Virus record (IMG/VR): IMGVR_UViG_3300023178_000009
Span: 99,707-163,706 of that record
Length of the DNA: 64,000 nt
DNA from: a virus
Direction: 5' to 3' (one strand)
Position 1 is the first letter of the stretch. Every line of letters starts with the position of its first letter. The translations under genes and the position numbers were made by a program. Positions 1 to 7,313 of this stretch are shown here, piece after piece. The notes under the pieces were generated by a model. That model made no database searches. It had not been told where the DNA came from and saw nothing but the letters and a program-made list of their open reading frames with translations.

Positions 1-1230
1 GCAGCACTAAAGATTGAATTGGACGATTTGCAACTCAATCAAGATTCATATGCCGAAGCTGTACAACTAATTGGTCGATTGCAAAAACAAGACACTGACT
101 ATGATTGGTTGGTGAAACAAACCGAAAAGTATTGTCAAGACAAAGCAATCTATAATGCCATCATGGAATCTATTCAGGTTATCGATGGTAAAGTCAAAGA
201 TAAAGATAAAGGTGCGCTGCCTCAGATCCTATCTGATGCGCTTTCGGTATCCTTTGATCAACATATTGGCCACGATTTTCTTGAAGACTATGAGGCTCGA
301 TATGACTTCTATCATAAAGTTGTAGAGCGTGTGCCATTTGACATCGAATATCTGAATAAGATCACTCGAGGTGGTGTTCCTCGTAAAACACTTAATGTTA
401 TCTTGGCTGGTACTGGTGTTGGTAAGACGTTGATGATGTGTCACTTCGCTGCAGCTAATCTTATGGCTGGTAAGAATGTATTGTATATTACATTAGAAAT
501 GGCCGAAGAACGTATCTCAGAACGTATCGATGCAAATCTAATGTCCATACCATTGAACGATTTGGAGACATACCCACGCGAAACCTATCAGACCAAAATA
601 CAACGAATACGGAACAAGACGTCTGGTAAATTGATCGTGAAGGAGTATCCTACGGCATCTGTTGGGTCTGGTCATTTTAGACATCTCCTGAATGAACTGA
701 AAATGAAAAAGAAGTTTATACCGGACATTATCTATATCGATTATCTAAATTTATGCACATCATCACGTATTCGTGGTGGCGCGAATGTTAATAGTTATAC
801 ATTGGTGAAAGCCATAGCAGAAGAACTAAGAGGACTTGCAGTTGAATACAATCTCCCGATCTTTACCGCAACGCAGACAAATCGTACAGGCTTCACGTCG
901 TCGGATGTGGGGCTTGAAGACACGAGTGAATCATTTGGATTGCCCGCTACTGCGGACTTTATGTTTGCCGCCATATCTTCAGAAGAACTTGAAAGCCTCG
1001 GCCAGCTCCTCATCAAACAACTCAAAAACCGATATAACGATCCTGGCCTCTACCGAAGATTCGTAGTTGGTGTAGATCGAGCTCGAATGAAGATATATGA
1101 TGTAGAACAGAATGCACAGGAAAACGTTGGACCTGATATCGATGATAAACCAATCATGGATAGCAGTGCATTCGGTGAAAGATTGAAAGCAGAAAAATTT
1201 GATAGGAATGTATTTGACTCATGGAAATGA
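1..1230 (+). CDS. 41: Replicative DNA helicase, T4 gp41/DnaB family (5' end outside window)
   Basis: RecA-type hexameric helicase that unwinds the replication fork 5'-3' with primase gp61 and loader gp59. The frame is open from base 1, so the true start lies upstream; the first in-window start-like codon (TTG at 19) is probably not used. Walker A GTGVGKT is at 409-429. It is followed by the gp41-type stretch LEMAEERISERIDAN, a Walker B region IIYIDYLN and the sensor-like TATQTNR. The sequence tracks T4 gp41 closely through YPT, FRHLLNELKMKKKF and AESxGLPATADFM-like segments. At least 409 residues are visible against about 475 in T4. It overlaps the next small gene by an ATGA. Confidence 0.95.
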   Translation, partial: AALKIELDDLQLNQDSYAEAVQLIGRLQKQDTDYDWLVKQTEKYCQDKAIYNAIMESIQVIDGKVKDKDKGALPQILSDALSVSFDQHIGHDFLEDYEARYDFYHKVVERVPFDIEYLNKITRGGVPRKTLNVILAGTGVGKTLMMCHFAAANLMAGKNVLYITLEMAEERISERIDANLMSIPLNDLETYPRETYQTKIQRIRNKTSGKLIVKEYPTASVGSGHFRHLLNELKMKKKFIPDIIYIDYLNLCTSSRIRGGANVNSYTLVKAIAEELRGLAVEYNLPIFTATQTNRTGFTSSDVGLEDTSESFGLPATADFMFAAISSEELESLGQLLIKQLKNRYNDPGLYRRFVVGVDRARMKIYDVEQNAQENVGPDIDDKPIMDSSAFGERLKAEKFDRNVFDSWK

Positions 1231-1394
1231 AGAAGATCGTGTATGAACACTGGAAAACTGGTGATCATCTAACCTGTATAGGTACTATTGCGCATGATAA
1301 TCCACAAAGTGATAGAATAGTTATACGTGAACCTGATGGAACTTTCGAAGATATTATTAAAAAAACAATAGTGAGTATTGAAGATTATGTTTGA
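1227..1394 (+). CDS. Small hypothetical protein (55 aa)
   Basis: The start ATG overlaps the gp41 stop as ATGA; an in-frame ATG at 1221 would add two residues. The product begins MKKIVYEHWKTGDHL and reads as a short mixed alpha/beta protein without cysteines, membrane span or a recognisable motif. Its stop overlaps the next start (1387) by 8 nt, so it is translationally embedded in the operon. Function unknown; the call rests on tight packing and lack of any other gene in this gap. Confidence 0.6.
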   Translation: MKKIVYEHWKTGDHLTCIGTIAHDNPQSDRIVIREPDGTFEDIIKKTIVSIEDYV

Positions 1395-1959
1395 ACCAAT
1401 ATTCCTATGTAATAAATTTGTGACAACACTTGAATTTGATAATGTACAACTTGCTAAAGATGTTTTAGAATTAAAAGATGATAAAGCTTTTAAAGATCCG
1501 AAGCATACGTTTTTCGAAGATAGTGATTATCCAACAACAAAATTAGGTAAAAAACTAATATCAGCAGTTGATCAAGTTATAAAAGAAAATATACATTCAG
1601 GATTTTCTACTCAACAAAAATGGTCTCATATTATTAATCCGGGTGAATCTACCGGACCACATCAACATAGCGATAGACAGAATCCTATGGCTCTATCTTG
1701 GGTATATTATGTAGATGCTGACGATAGTACTGGTGATCTTATCTTTAGTATGATGGCAGAAAAACGAAGAGTGATTGATTATGTGATTCCTGAAACAGGT
1801 AAGCTTGTTATTTTTCCTGATTGGATAACACATTATACTCAAAGAAATACGAGCGATAAAATTAGAATTTCAGTGAGTGGAAATGCATACGTATCTGATT
1901 ATGACCTTTTAGGGGATGGACAAAACTTTTGGACAGTTTATGGAATTGGAGATGATTGA
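1387..1959 (+). CDS. 2OG-Fe(II) oxygenase family protein (190 aa)
   Basis: Putative 2-oxoglutarate/Fe(II)-dependent dioxygenase with a double-stranded beta-helix. Visible signature: H92-x-H94 in the segment GPHQHSDRQN, strand SWVYYVD, an acidic SGDL-like turn, then GKLVIFPDWITHY with the distal ligand H149, and R160 (KIRISVSGN) placed to bind the 2OG carboxylate. This is the layout of the phage 2OG-FeII_Oxy_5 type, in which H-x-H replaces the usual H-x-D. I chose ATG 1387; an upstream TTG at 1378 is in frame but lacks support. It overlaps genes on both sides. The substrate is unknown. Base composition is more AT-rich than gp41, compatible with a mobile accessory gene. Confidence 0.8.
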   Translation: MFEPIFLCNKFVTTLEFDNVQLAKDVLELKDDKAFKDPKHTFFEDSDYPTTKLGKKLISAVDQVIKENIHSGFSTQQKWSHIINPGESTGPHQHSDRQNPMALSWVYYVDADDSTGDLIFSMMAEKRRVIDYVIPETGKLVIFPDWITHYTQRNTSDKIRISVSGNAYVSDYDLLGDGQNFWTVYGIGDD

Positions 1960-2224
1960 GTACAAATATAATGAACAGCAACTAATCGATGAACTAAAAG
2001 CATATGTTGATCAAACTTATGATGAACACTATGCACAAAACAAAGTTCAGACCACAGAGTTTGTTATTGATGCCGGTCATGGTGAAGGATTTTGTTTGGG
2101 AAATGTGATTAAATATACTCAACGTTATGGTAAAAAAGAAGGTAAGAACCGAAAAGATCTACTTAAAGTTCTTCACTACGCACTTATTGCATTGCACGTA
2201 CATGATTTAACAAATGAAAAATGA
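1952..2224 (+). CDS. DUF3310-like protein (90 aa)
   Basis: Small helical protein with the FCLGNVIKYTQRYGKKEG...RKDLLKVLHYALIAL pattern typical of phage DUF3310 (nucleotide kinase-like/SaV) proteins: a conserved xLGNxxKYxxRxGKK core and an amphipathic helix after it. The family has no firmly established activity; it is common in phage replication or nucleotide regions. ATG 1952 overlaps the preceding stop (1957-1959). An in-frame ATG at 1916 would cause a 44 nt overlap and is less likely. The 3' end overlaps the next start by 11 nt. Confidence 0.75.
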   Translation: MIEYKYNEQQLIDELKAYVDQTYDEHYAQNKVQTTEFVIDAGHGEGFCLGNVIKYTQRYGKKEGKNRKDLLKVLHYALIALHVHDLTNEK

Positions 2225-2912
2225 TGATTTACCTCATATAGACAAATTAGAATTAGGCTTAAACAAGCTTTTTTCTAATTTCCAATATCTAGATTTTAGT
2301 TTACCTATTCTTGCCGGCAAGCTTCATCCTGATATACACAATGATTTTTTAAGATTAGCTTATGAGTGTAGAGAAACCCTTAATCATCCTGATTTAGGTT
2401 TTCTAAAACATCATCATAATGTAGGTGCTAATGCAGGACAAACTGCAATTCCTATTACTAAAATTTTAGATTCAAACTTACATGCCTACATGATAGGTTT
2501 GGCTACCTATTTTATGCATCAACGAACTGATAAGTCTTATTCTGAATTATGGTCTGGTGCTGCTATTCAAATGGCAGCTGTTCCATATAATAAAGAATCT
2601 TCTTGGTGGTTCAATTTGGCAGATTCGTCTAGTGAAAATTTACCACATGTTCATCCATGTACATTCACAACAGTTGTCTATGTAAAAAATTGTCATGTAG
2701 CGCCTACAGTATTCTATGATTCAGAACGAAATGAAACATATGAACATTGGGGTAAAGATGGTGAAGTTGTCATCTTACCCGGTTGGGTATTTCATGGTGT
2801 AGGTAAATTTTCTTCAGATGAGACAAGAATTACAGCCGCCTGCAATATCAATAAGTATTCAGAAGATTCGGCGCTTTGGTCATTTTTAACTGATTTTGAA
2901 ACCATTTTATAA
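2214..2912 (+). CDS. Second 2OG-Fe(II) oxygenase family protein (232 aa)
   Basis: Putative non-haem iron dioxygenase. Motifs: H145-x-H147 in ENLPHVHPCTFTTVVYV, then EVVILPGWVFHGVG with distal ligand H194, and R205 in TRITAACNIN. Overall plan resembles the gene at 1387, but sequence similarity outside the motifs is low, so it looks like a divergent family member rather than a recent tandem duplicate. The N-terminal 110 residues are helical and of unknown role. It ends the helicase-side operon; the next 196 bp are non-coding. Substrate unknown. Confidence 0.75.
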   Translation: MKNDDLPHIDKLELGLNKLFSNFQYLDFSLPILAGKLHPDIHNDFLRLAYECRETLNHPDLGFLKHHHNVGANAGQTAIPITKILDSNLHAYMIGLATYFMHQRTDKSYSELWSGAAIQMAAVPYNKESSWWFNLADSSSENLPHVHPCTFTTVVYVKNCHVAPTVFYDSERNETYEHWGKDGEVVILPGWVFHGVGKFSSDETRITAACNINKYSEDSALWSFLTDFETIL

Positions 2913-2917
2913 GCAAA

Positions 2918-3089
2918 AGATCAAAAAGTTATATACTTAGACGAAAATAGTCTAAAAAAAGTGAAAAAAGTTCTTGAAAAAGTCTAATAAAATCAATAAC
3001 TTGCAAGTCTTCAAAAAGTCTTTATAAATCAATAACTTAGAGATGTACATTCCTGTCACCGCTTGATAGAATAGCACTTGTAAATTGGA
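2918..3089 (+). repeat. Duplicated 172 bp leader, copy 1 (AT-rich, iterons plus promoter)
   Basis: Non-coding. It aligns with 32029-32200 at a constant offset of 29,111 bases with no gap. Bases 2918-2973 are identical to 32029-32084 (56 of 56); the rest is partly conserved. Contents in order: a dyad AAGTtatatACTT, a 6 bp hairpin TTAGAC (2937-2942)/GTCTAA (2950-2955), two direct 12-mers AATCAATAACTT (2991-3002 and 3027-3038), then the -35 and -10 hexamers. A regulatory leader or origin-like element; role not shown. Confidence 0.85.
3044..3072 (+). promoter_or_regulatory. Candidate early promoter (TGTACA-17-TAGAAT)
   Basis: A -35-like TGTACA at 3044-3049 and -10 TAGAAT at 3067-3072 with a 17 bp spacer; TG one base upstream of the -10 gives an extended -10 flavour. 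The same pair recurs at five other positions in the window, always shortly upstream of a gene. It should drive the operon beginning at 3109. Confidence 0.75.
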
Positions 3090-3108
3090 AAAACACAGGA
3101 AAAAAGCT

Positions 3109-3423
3109 ATGGCAACATTCACTATTCACCAGCTCGACCGAGACCTCTCTGATCGAGATCTTGATACTTATCGTCGTCTGTCTTTCAATGATTCAGACTA
3201 TCAACCTCAAGATTTTCAATACTTCAATCCAGTTGCTCGGGTTGAAGCGGTTGACCTCGACGATGTGTTTCATCTCACAAATGCTTGGAACAATCCTGAC
3301 GCAGTTCGTCGATTTATGCCAATGCACTCACTGAGTGTTGGTGATATTATTGAGACTCACACTGACGGTCATCGATATTTCATGGTGGCAGGTTTTGGTT
3401 TTAACGAAATTGAAGTAGCTTAA
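3109..3423 (+). CDS. Hypothetical phage protein (104 aa)
   Basis: Starts MATFTIHQLDRDLSDRDLD; ATG 3109 follows CAGGAAAAAAGCT, a usable ribosome site, whereas an in-frame TTG at 3085 would fall in the promoter leader. No cysteine, membrane span or catalytic motif. The C-terminal half (SVGDIIETHTDGHRYFMVAGFG) looks like a small beta domain with SVGDII, a pattern seen in several phage YodL-like or ASCH-like folds, but I do not assign one. First gene after the early promoter, so probably an early takeover protein. Confidence 0.7.
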   Translation: MATFTIHQLDRDLSDRDLDTYRRLSFNDSDYQPQDFQYFNPVARVEAVDLDDVFHLTNAWNNPDAVRRFMPMHSLSVGDIIETHTDGHRYFMVAGFGFNEIEVA

Positions 3424-3434
3424 GGAGAATGACT

Positions 3435-4097
3435 ATGACCAATCCAGTATACAACACTGAAGCTTTCGAAAAAATCATCAACGGTGGTTACACTGCATTC
3501 GAATTCACTGACGAAAAATATTTTTGGTCATCAAGTGTAGTTACAGTCTATGCGCGAGTCGACTACAAATATACAAAAGATGATGATATCAAGTACGAGC
3601 TCAGGACCGAAATCAATCGATCGTCTGGTGGCGAAAATGGTTTGGACGCTATCGAAACTACCAATGCTTACATCAAACTACTTGGCGAAGCGTGCAACTT
3701 TGTCGAAGCCGTTCGCAATGACGAAGAAGCTATCATGACTGCTTTCGCAGATATCCAAGCAGAACAAAAACGTTTGCGTGATGAAGAAGAAGCCGAGCGT
3801 AAAGCGAGGATCGATGCTGATACCAGAATTGGTCATGAAAAAGCAAAAGCTATCGTCGGCGCAATGTTTGCAAATTGCAAACTCGCTTCTAACTATCTTG
3901 ATACCATCAAAGTTCGCGTACGTGGTAGTGATAAGACTTATGCTTTCTTCGCCGAGTGGACTGGTTCGATTGTGGCTTTTGCTGAACGAAGCAGATACGG
4001 CGGTTATACACGCATTCGTCGATCCGCGCTAATCAATAAGATCTCTGAGATGGCTGAAATTGTACCCATTGAAGTGGCTGTCGAAGAAGCAGCATAA
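3435..4097 (+). CDS. Hypothetical protein with central coiled coil (220 aa)
   Basis: ATG 3435 lies 7 nt after AGGAG (3423-3427); the in-frame ATG at 3429 is too close to that site. The N-terminal 75 residues form a beta-rich domain (TAFEFTDEKYFWSSS, VTVYARVDYKY). A charged helix with Q-R-L-R-D-E-E-E-A-E-R-K spacing (about 108-130) should be a coiled coil. A C-terminal domain contains RVRGSDKTYAFFAEW. No enzyme motif. Same transcription unit as 3109. Function unknown. Confidence 0.75.
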   Translation: MTNPVYNTEAFEKIINGGYTAFEFTDEKYFWSSSVVTVYARVDYKYTKDDDIKYELRTEINRSSGGENGLDAIETTNAYIKLLGEACNFVEAVRNDEEAIMTAFADIQAEQKRLRDEEEAERKARIDADTRIGHEKAKAIVGAMFANCKLASNYLDTIKVRVRGSDKTYAFFAEWTGSIVAFAERSRYGGYTRIRRSALINKISEMAEIVPIEVAVEEAA

Positions 4098-4100
4098 ATA
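4093..4100 (+). promoter_or_regulatory. Late-promoter-like CATAAATA box
   Basis: CATAAATA overlaps the preceding stop codon and lies 19 nt before ATG 4120. T4 late promoters consist of a TATAAATA -10 box read by the gp55 sigma factor. The recurrence of this box 19-32 nt before several starts here supports it. Confidence 0.45.
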
Positions 4101-4119
4101 AGGTTTGGAGGAACTTCCT

Positions 4120-4434
4120 ATGAAAAAATTATTCGCACTCGCATTGGTTCTCGTTGCTTTCGAAGCCAATGCACAGACAGAAGAAGAGAAAGTAGCAAAC
4201 AACTTGTTTTGTAAGAATTGCTACACTGTTACAGATCCACAAACCGGAGACTTTATTCCTAAGTCACAGGTCCTTCGTAATCAATGTGATCGAACAGCTA
4301 CCGGTACTGGTGCATTTTGTGGTATAGTAGAAAAGAATATTGATCGTACAGCATGGTATGCACGTCGATCGATTGATAATAAGGTACAGCGTACCATTAA
4401 TCGTAAAATTGATAGAATCATGGATAAACTATGA
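4120..4434 (+). CDS. Secreted or periplasmic cysteine-containing protein (104 aa)
   Basis: Typical Sec signal peptide: MKK, hydrophobic LFALALVLVAF, then EANA-QT as signal-peptidase I site (about residue 19/20). The mature part has CKNC, a later C and a fourth C (NQCDRTATGTGAFCG), suggesting two disulfides in the periplasm, and ends in a basic helix. ATG 4120 follows GGAGGAACTTCCT; an in-frame TTG at 4105 is not needed. Overlaps the next gene by ATGA. Possibly an envelope or superinfection-related moron; that role is inference. Confidence 0.75.
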   Translation: MKKLFALALVLVAFEANAQTEEEKVANNLFCKNCYTVTDPQTGDFIPKSQVLRNQCDRTATGTGAFCGIVEKNIDRTAWYARRSIDNKVQRTINRKIDRIMDKL

Positions 4435-4598
4435 ATAGATATGTAAAAATAGGTTTGCTTTATGGTATTGTTGTACCAGTAGCAATAGTTTGGGATTTGC
4501 TGTTTACTGCTATCGAATACGCCTATAAAGGCTGTGCTTGGGTAGATAAAAAAGGTGAAGCCATCATTGATGACATTCAAGATGATTTGAGGAAATAA
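4431..4598 (+). CDS. Small single-span membrane protein (55 aa)
   Basis: ATG overlaps the previous stop (ATGA). Sequence MNRYVKIGLLYGIVVPVAIV...FTAIEYAYKGCAW gives one N-terminal transmembrane helix (about 6-28), followed by a short charged tail. It is the first of four consecutive tiny genes, three of them membrane proteins. Function unknown. Confidence 0.65.
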   Translation: MNRYVKIGLLYGIVVPVAIVWDLLFTAIEYAYKGCAWVDKKGEAIIDDIQDDLRK

Positions 4599-4600
4599 TT

Positions 4601-4756
4601 ATGGAAAAAGTGGTTTTGATTGAAATTGACACAATGAATAAAATTCTCGCTGTTTTAGGTGCAATGCCTTACAATCAAGTTTCTGAACTAGTGGCTGAGA
4701 TTCAAAACAATACGAATATTATTGATCGACCTAGTGGAGAAGCTGAGGCTGAGTAA
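4601..4756 (+). CDS. Small hypothetical soluble protein (51 aa)
   Basis: ATG 4601 follows GAGGAAATAATT. The product, beginning MEKVVLIEIDTMNKILAVL, looks like two short helices with an acidic tail, with no membrane segment or cysteine. The stop TAA overlaps the next ATG (TAATG), which supports real translation. Function unknown. Confidence 0.6.
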   Translation: MEKVVLIEIDTMNKILAVLGAMPYNQVSELVAEIQNNTNIIDRPSGEAEAE

Positions 4757-4950
4757 TGGAACTTATTATCATGGCAATTGGTACACTCTATATTTTTGGA
4801 TGGAGTGTCTTTTGGCTCACGATCATTGGTTTAATAGTTTGGGCGATTTGCAAATTTGCAGGCGTTATTTTTAAGTTTGCTTTTTATGGACTCCTCGGCA
4901 TTTTAGCCTTGGGTTCTTTAATTAGTCTTTTGACATGGAGTTATGCATAA
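4756..4950 (+). CDS. Small double-span membrane protein (64 aa)
   Basis: Almost entirely hydrophobic: residues about 3-30 (IIMAIGTLYIFGWSVFWLTI) and 36-60 form two transmembrane helices. Coupled by TAATG at both ends (start 4756, stop at 4948-4950). A holin-like or envelope-modifying role could be imagined but nothing in the sequence proves it. Confidence 0.65.
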   Translation: MELIIMAIGTLYIFGWSVFWLTIIGLIVWAICKFAGVIFKFAFYGLLGILALGSLISLLTWSYA

Positions 4951-5240
4951 TGGTCACGCGTGATCCAATGAAACGAGCTGAAGGTAGACAAAAGCCTGAT
5001 CGCTCATGGTATCCAGAAAATTTTGATTGGTATTTGAAGTGGATCGCTTCAATCATGATTCTTATCTCACTTGCAATGAGATCTGCAGGACCAGATTATC
5101 GAATGTATGATTTGGTATTCGGTGTTATTGGCATCCTATTGTGGTTATGGGTTTCAGTCATCTGGAGAGATCGAGCTCTTATTATGTTGAATGCAGTATC
5201 TGCGTTCATGTTGGCATCAACTATATTACGAGAAATTTAA
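4950..5240 (+). CDS. Multi-span membrane protein, DUF6552-like (96 aa)
   Basis: ATG 4950 overlaps the preceding TAA; an in-frame ATG at 4935 would lengthen the overlap. A basic N-terminus (RDPMKRAEGRQKPD) precedes W-Y-P-E-N-F-D-W-Y-L-K-W, then three hydrophobic segments at about 27-42, 52-70 and 75-92. The ENFDWYLKW plus short-span plan resembles phage DUF6552 proteins of unknown function (recalled from memory, not searched). Inner-membrane location expected. Confidence 0.65.
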   Translation: MVTRDPMKRAEGRQKPDRSWYPENFDWYLKWIASIMILISLAMRSAGPDYRMYDLVFGVIGILLWLWVSVIWRDRALIMLNAVSAFMLASTILREI

Positions 5241-5530
5241 TGAAAAATAGATATAGTGATGATTATCATTGGGAAAAACTCAATGACAAAGAGTACAAGT
5301 TTGTGATGGAAGGCGACTCAATGAAGTACTGTCGTTATGGTGGTAAGGAAGGTCAAGAAAAACTGGATATAAATGATCTTGGTATGTTTGATCCGAGTGG
5401 CGGCCCGTATGTTGCAATTGGCTCTATAATTTTCTATGATGAGATTCAAGGTGGACAGAAGGGTGATGAACCACTGCTAGTAAATCATATTCGACTTGAT
5501 GGCGAAAATTTTATTATTAAGGTTGAGTAA
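5240..5530 (+). CDS. Hypothetical soluble protein (96 aa)
   Basis: Start at ATG 5240, again TAATG-coupled to the membrane gene. The longer frame open from 5141 would overlap that gene and is rejected. Product MKNRYSDDYHWEKLNDKEY is acidic, beta-rich in the C-terminal half (PYVAIGSIIFYDE, NHIRLDGENFIIKVE) and lacks membrane spans. Single cysteine. No family recognised. Directly precedes thyX. Confidence 0.65.
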   Translation: MKNRYSDDYHWEKLNDKEYKFVMEGDSMKYCRYGGKEGQEKLDINDLGMFDPSGGPYVAIGSIIFYDEIQGGQKGDEPLLVNHIRLDGENFIIKVE

Positions 5531-5535
5531 AATAA

Positions 5536-6198
5536 ATGAAAGTAAAACTAATTAGTCATAGTCAGGTACCAGTAGATGTAGTATTTGATCGTGGTGATTA
5601 TGCATCTGCCCTTGATCTCGTTGCTTTCTGTGCACGAGTCAGTAATCCTTCTAATCAGATGAACAAAGAGACATCTGAGAAGCTGGTTAAATATCTTATC
5701 AAGCATAAACATTGGTCACCACTCGAGATGGTATCAGTGTGTATGGAAATAGAAACAACTCGTGATATTGCTCGTCAGTTATTGCGACATCGATCGTTCT
5801 CATTCCAAGAATTCTCTCAACGATATGCAGATCCGACTGACATGGAAGAATATCCATTCGAAGTAAGAGAAGCACGTTTGCAAGATCCAAAGAATCGTCA
5901 GAATAGTATTGCATGCGATGATGAATATATTATGGAGCGATGGGAAGATGAGCAACTGGCTGTTATCAATAGAGCTCAACGAGCATATAAATGGGCTATA
6001 GATCATGGCATTGCCAAAGAACAAGCTCGAGCTGTACTACCGGAAGGTAACACAATTTCCAGATTGTATGTAAATGGTACACTCAGGTCATGGGTACATT
6101 TTATTGAGCTGCGATCCGCAAATGGTACACAGCTCGAACACATGGAGTTAGCGAAAGAATGTGGAAAAGTTATATCGGATATATTTCCGCTGGTTTGA
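5536..6198 (+). CDS. thyX: Flavin-dependent thymidylate synthase ThyX (220 aa)
   Basis: Makes dTMP from dUMP with methylenetetrahydrofolate and FADH2, feeding phage DNA synthesis. The ThyX signature RHRSFSFQEFSQRY is at residues 84-97; the conserved C-terminal RxxLPxxxxT-type region is visible as RAVLPEGNTISRLYVNGTLRSW, followed by RSANGTQLEHME, which carries the substrate-binding R and Q/E residues. Length is normal. T4 itself uses ThyA; ThyX is common in marine T4-like phages. Its 3' end overlaps a lipoprotein gene by 40 nt in another frame. Confidence 0.95.
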   Translation: MKVKLISHSQVPVDVVFDRGDYASALDLVAFCARVSNPSNQMNKETSEKLVKYLIKHKHWSPLEMVSVCMEIETTRDIARQLLRHRSFSFQEFSQRYADPTDMEEYPFEVREARLQDPKNRQNSIACDDEYIMERWEDEQLAVINRAQRAYKWAIDHGIAKEQARAVLPEGNTISRLYVNGTLRSWVHFIELRSANGTQLEHMELAKECGKVISDIFPLV

Positions 6199-6407
6199 TT
6201 CTCGCCGGTTGTGCTACAACAACGAAAGACGTTGAGCTAGAAGACATCGAGGTATCAGAAGCATATGAGCTTGAGTACGACTACGGCAACAGCTTCTGTA
6301 AGCGTTGGGAAAAAATCAGTGAAACTCGAAAGCGTTGTGAAATAATAAACGAAGAATTAGTTTGTGGCGATAAAGTATTTGAGATATACGAATGTACAGA
6401 TTGGTAA
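6159..6407 (+). CDS. Small lipoprotein (82 aa)
   Basis: N-terminus MWKSYIGYISAGLILAGCATT: short charged start, hydrophobic core and a lipobox L-A-G-C with lipidated Cys18, so a signal-peptidase II substrate anchored in the outer or inner membrane. The mature part is acidic with four further cysteines (FCKRW, KRCEI, LVCGD, YECTD), likely two disulfides. The 5' 40 nt lie inside thyX in a different frame, so this gene evolved by, or tolerates, overprinting. A superinfection-exclusion or lysis (spanin-like) role is possible but unproven. Confidence 0.75.
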   Translation: MWKSYIGYISAGLILAGCATTTKDVELEDIEVSEAYELEYDYGNSFCKRWEKISETRKRCEIINEELVCGDKVFEIYECTDW

Positions 6408-6562
6408 AACTTTGGAAAATTTGGCAGTATAGTCTGGGTGGTTATGATGACGATACCACAAAACCGTATGACAACTATATTACGTTTGTACGTACTATCA
6501 TTGTCGGTGTCAACTTCATGACCTGTTTTTTTATTATAGCAAATGTGGTGCATAACTGGTGA
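6392..6562 (+). CDS. Small membrane protein (56 aa)
   Basis: Starts MYRLVKLWKIWQYSLGGYDDD and ends in a transmembrane segment FVRTIIVGVNFMTCFFIIANVVHNW. The pattern of an aromatic/basic amphipathic N-terminus, YSLGG-DD, then one membrane span, is one I recall from small proteins of marine T4-like phages. ATG 6392 overlaps the lipoprotein gene by 16 nt. Function unknown. Confidence 0.6.
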   Translation: MYRLVKLWKIWQYSLGGYDDDTTKPYDNYITFVRTIIVGVNFMTCFFIIANVVHNW

Positions 6563-6564
6563 CT

Positions 6565-6699
6565 ATGAAAGATACGAAACGCTTGATTGACGATGGCATT
6601 CTGGTGTACAATTACGACGAAAAGAAGTACTATATTAATGTAACGCTTGAAGAATTCGAGCGTATCATTCAACAACTATATGATGGACATAATCAGTGA
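6565..6699 (+). CDS. Very small hypothetical protein (44 aa)
   Basis: Reads MKDTKRLIDDGILVYNYDEK..., a predicted beta-hairpin followed by one helix, without membrane span or cysteine. The start is 3 nt after the previous stop and the stop overlaps the next GTG start (GTGA). Support comes only from tight packing. Confidence 0.5.
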   Translation: MKDTKRLIDDGILVYNYDEKKYYINVTLEEFERIIQQLYDGHNQ

Positions 6700-7286
6700 A
6701 TAGATTTAGAATTGAACATACTCCACAGCAATGTGCTCAATCACATTGCGACAAGCATGTGCCTAAGATGTATGTCGAAGAAGCACAAATGCTCTGCACA
6801 GTTCATCGACTACTTGACGGTGAGTTGACAATGGTGCCTGCCCTTGATAAACAGGGGAATCAAGTCTATCTTAAATCAGGTGAGCCTCGCATGAAGAAGC
6901 ACTGGCGTCTGCCTGACGAGCGCGAAGATGTACTATATAAGGCTGCACACATGAAGCATCCATGCACAGAATGGGCAATGGAGACAGCTGGTAATTATCA
7001 GTGGGCATATCAAATGTTCCTGTATCTTGGCATCGAATACAACTATCGATATGGTAAAAGTCACAAGACTGATGCTTTGGATGGTTGGTTGTGTTATCCA
7101 CCAAATAACATTAATCCATCACAGGAAGTTACACCTATGCCATTGGCGATGGGTGCTGCACCTGAATGTATTGATCCGAACGATGTAATTGGCTCGTATC
7201 GAAAGTTCTATCAGACTAAACAACATCGTTTCAAGATGGTTTGGTCTAAACGTCCTGTACCACAGTGGTTCCAGTTTGCAGCATAA
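6696..7286 (+). CDS. Conserved phage hypothetical protein, CDKHVxKM family (196 aa)
   Basis: GTG start overlapping the previous TGA. The sequence shows the pattern QCAQSHCDKHVPKMYVEEAQML...HPCTEWAMETAGNYQWAYQMF...YNYRYGKSHKTD...PMPLAMG...YRKFYQTKQ, which I recognise from a widespread family in T4-like and other marine phages with no assigned activity. Conserved H, C, D, H and RYGKxHK residues look catalytic or metal-binding. Followed by a late-type promoter box, so it probably ends its transcription unit. Confidence 0.7.
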   Translation: MNRFRIEHTPQQCAQSHCDKHVPKMYVEEAQMLCTVHRLLDGELTMVPALDKQGNQVYLKSGEPRMKKHWRLPDEREDVLYKAAHMKHPCTEWAMETAGNYQWAYQMFLYLGIEYNYRYGKSHKTDALDGWLCYPPNNINPSQEVTPMPLAMGAAPECIDPNDVIGSYRKFYQTKQHRFKMVWSKRPVPQWFQFAA

Positions 7287-7292
7287 TAAATA
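7285..7292 (+). promoter_or_regulatory. Late-promoter-like AATAAATA box
   Basis: AATAAATA just at the end of the preceding gene and 21 nt before ATG 7314, with AAGGAG in between. Same geometry as the other late boxes, though the first base differs from TATAAATA. Confidence 0.4.
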
Positions 7293-7313
7293 GCCATAGA
7301 CAAAGGAGTTTCT

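Noticed and set aside
1387-2912. Recent tandem duplication of the two neighbouring oxygenases
   Set aside because: Outside the H-x-H and distal His motifs no convincing similarity was seen; they look like separate acquisitions or ancient paralogues.
2937-2955. Hairpin TTAGAC/GTCTAA as intrinsic terminator of the oxygenase operon
   Set aside because: It is followed by an A-run on the plus strand, not a T-run, and no T-run follows on the minus strand. It is AT-rich and part of the duplicated leader, so a regulatory role fits better.
4281-4580. 99-codon minus-strand frame near the small membrane genes
   Set aside because: Antisense to coupled plus-strand genes with ribosome sites, unlike any family; shadow frame. 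The same applies to the other minus-strand frames outside 38899-44255.
5141-5239. Upstream extension of the 5240 gene
   Set aside because: Would overlap the membrane protein gene by 100 nt without a ribosome site; the TAATG start at 5240 is sufficient.
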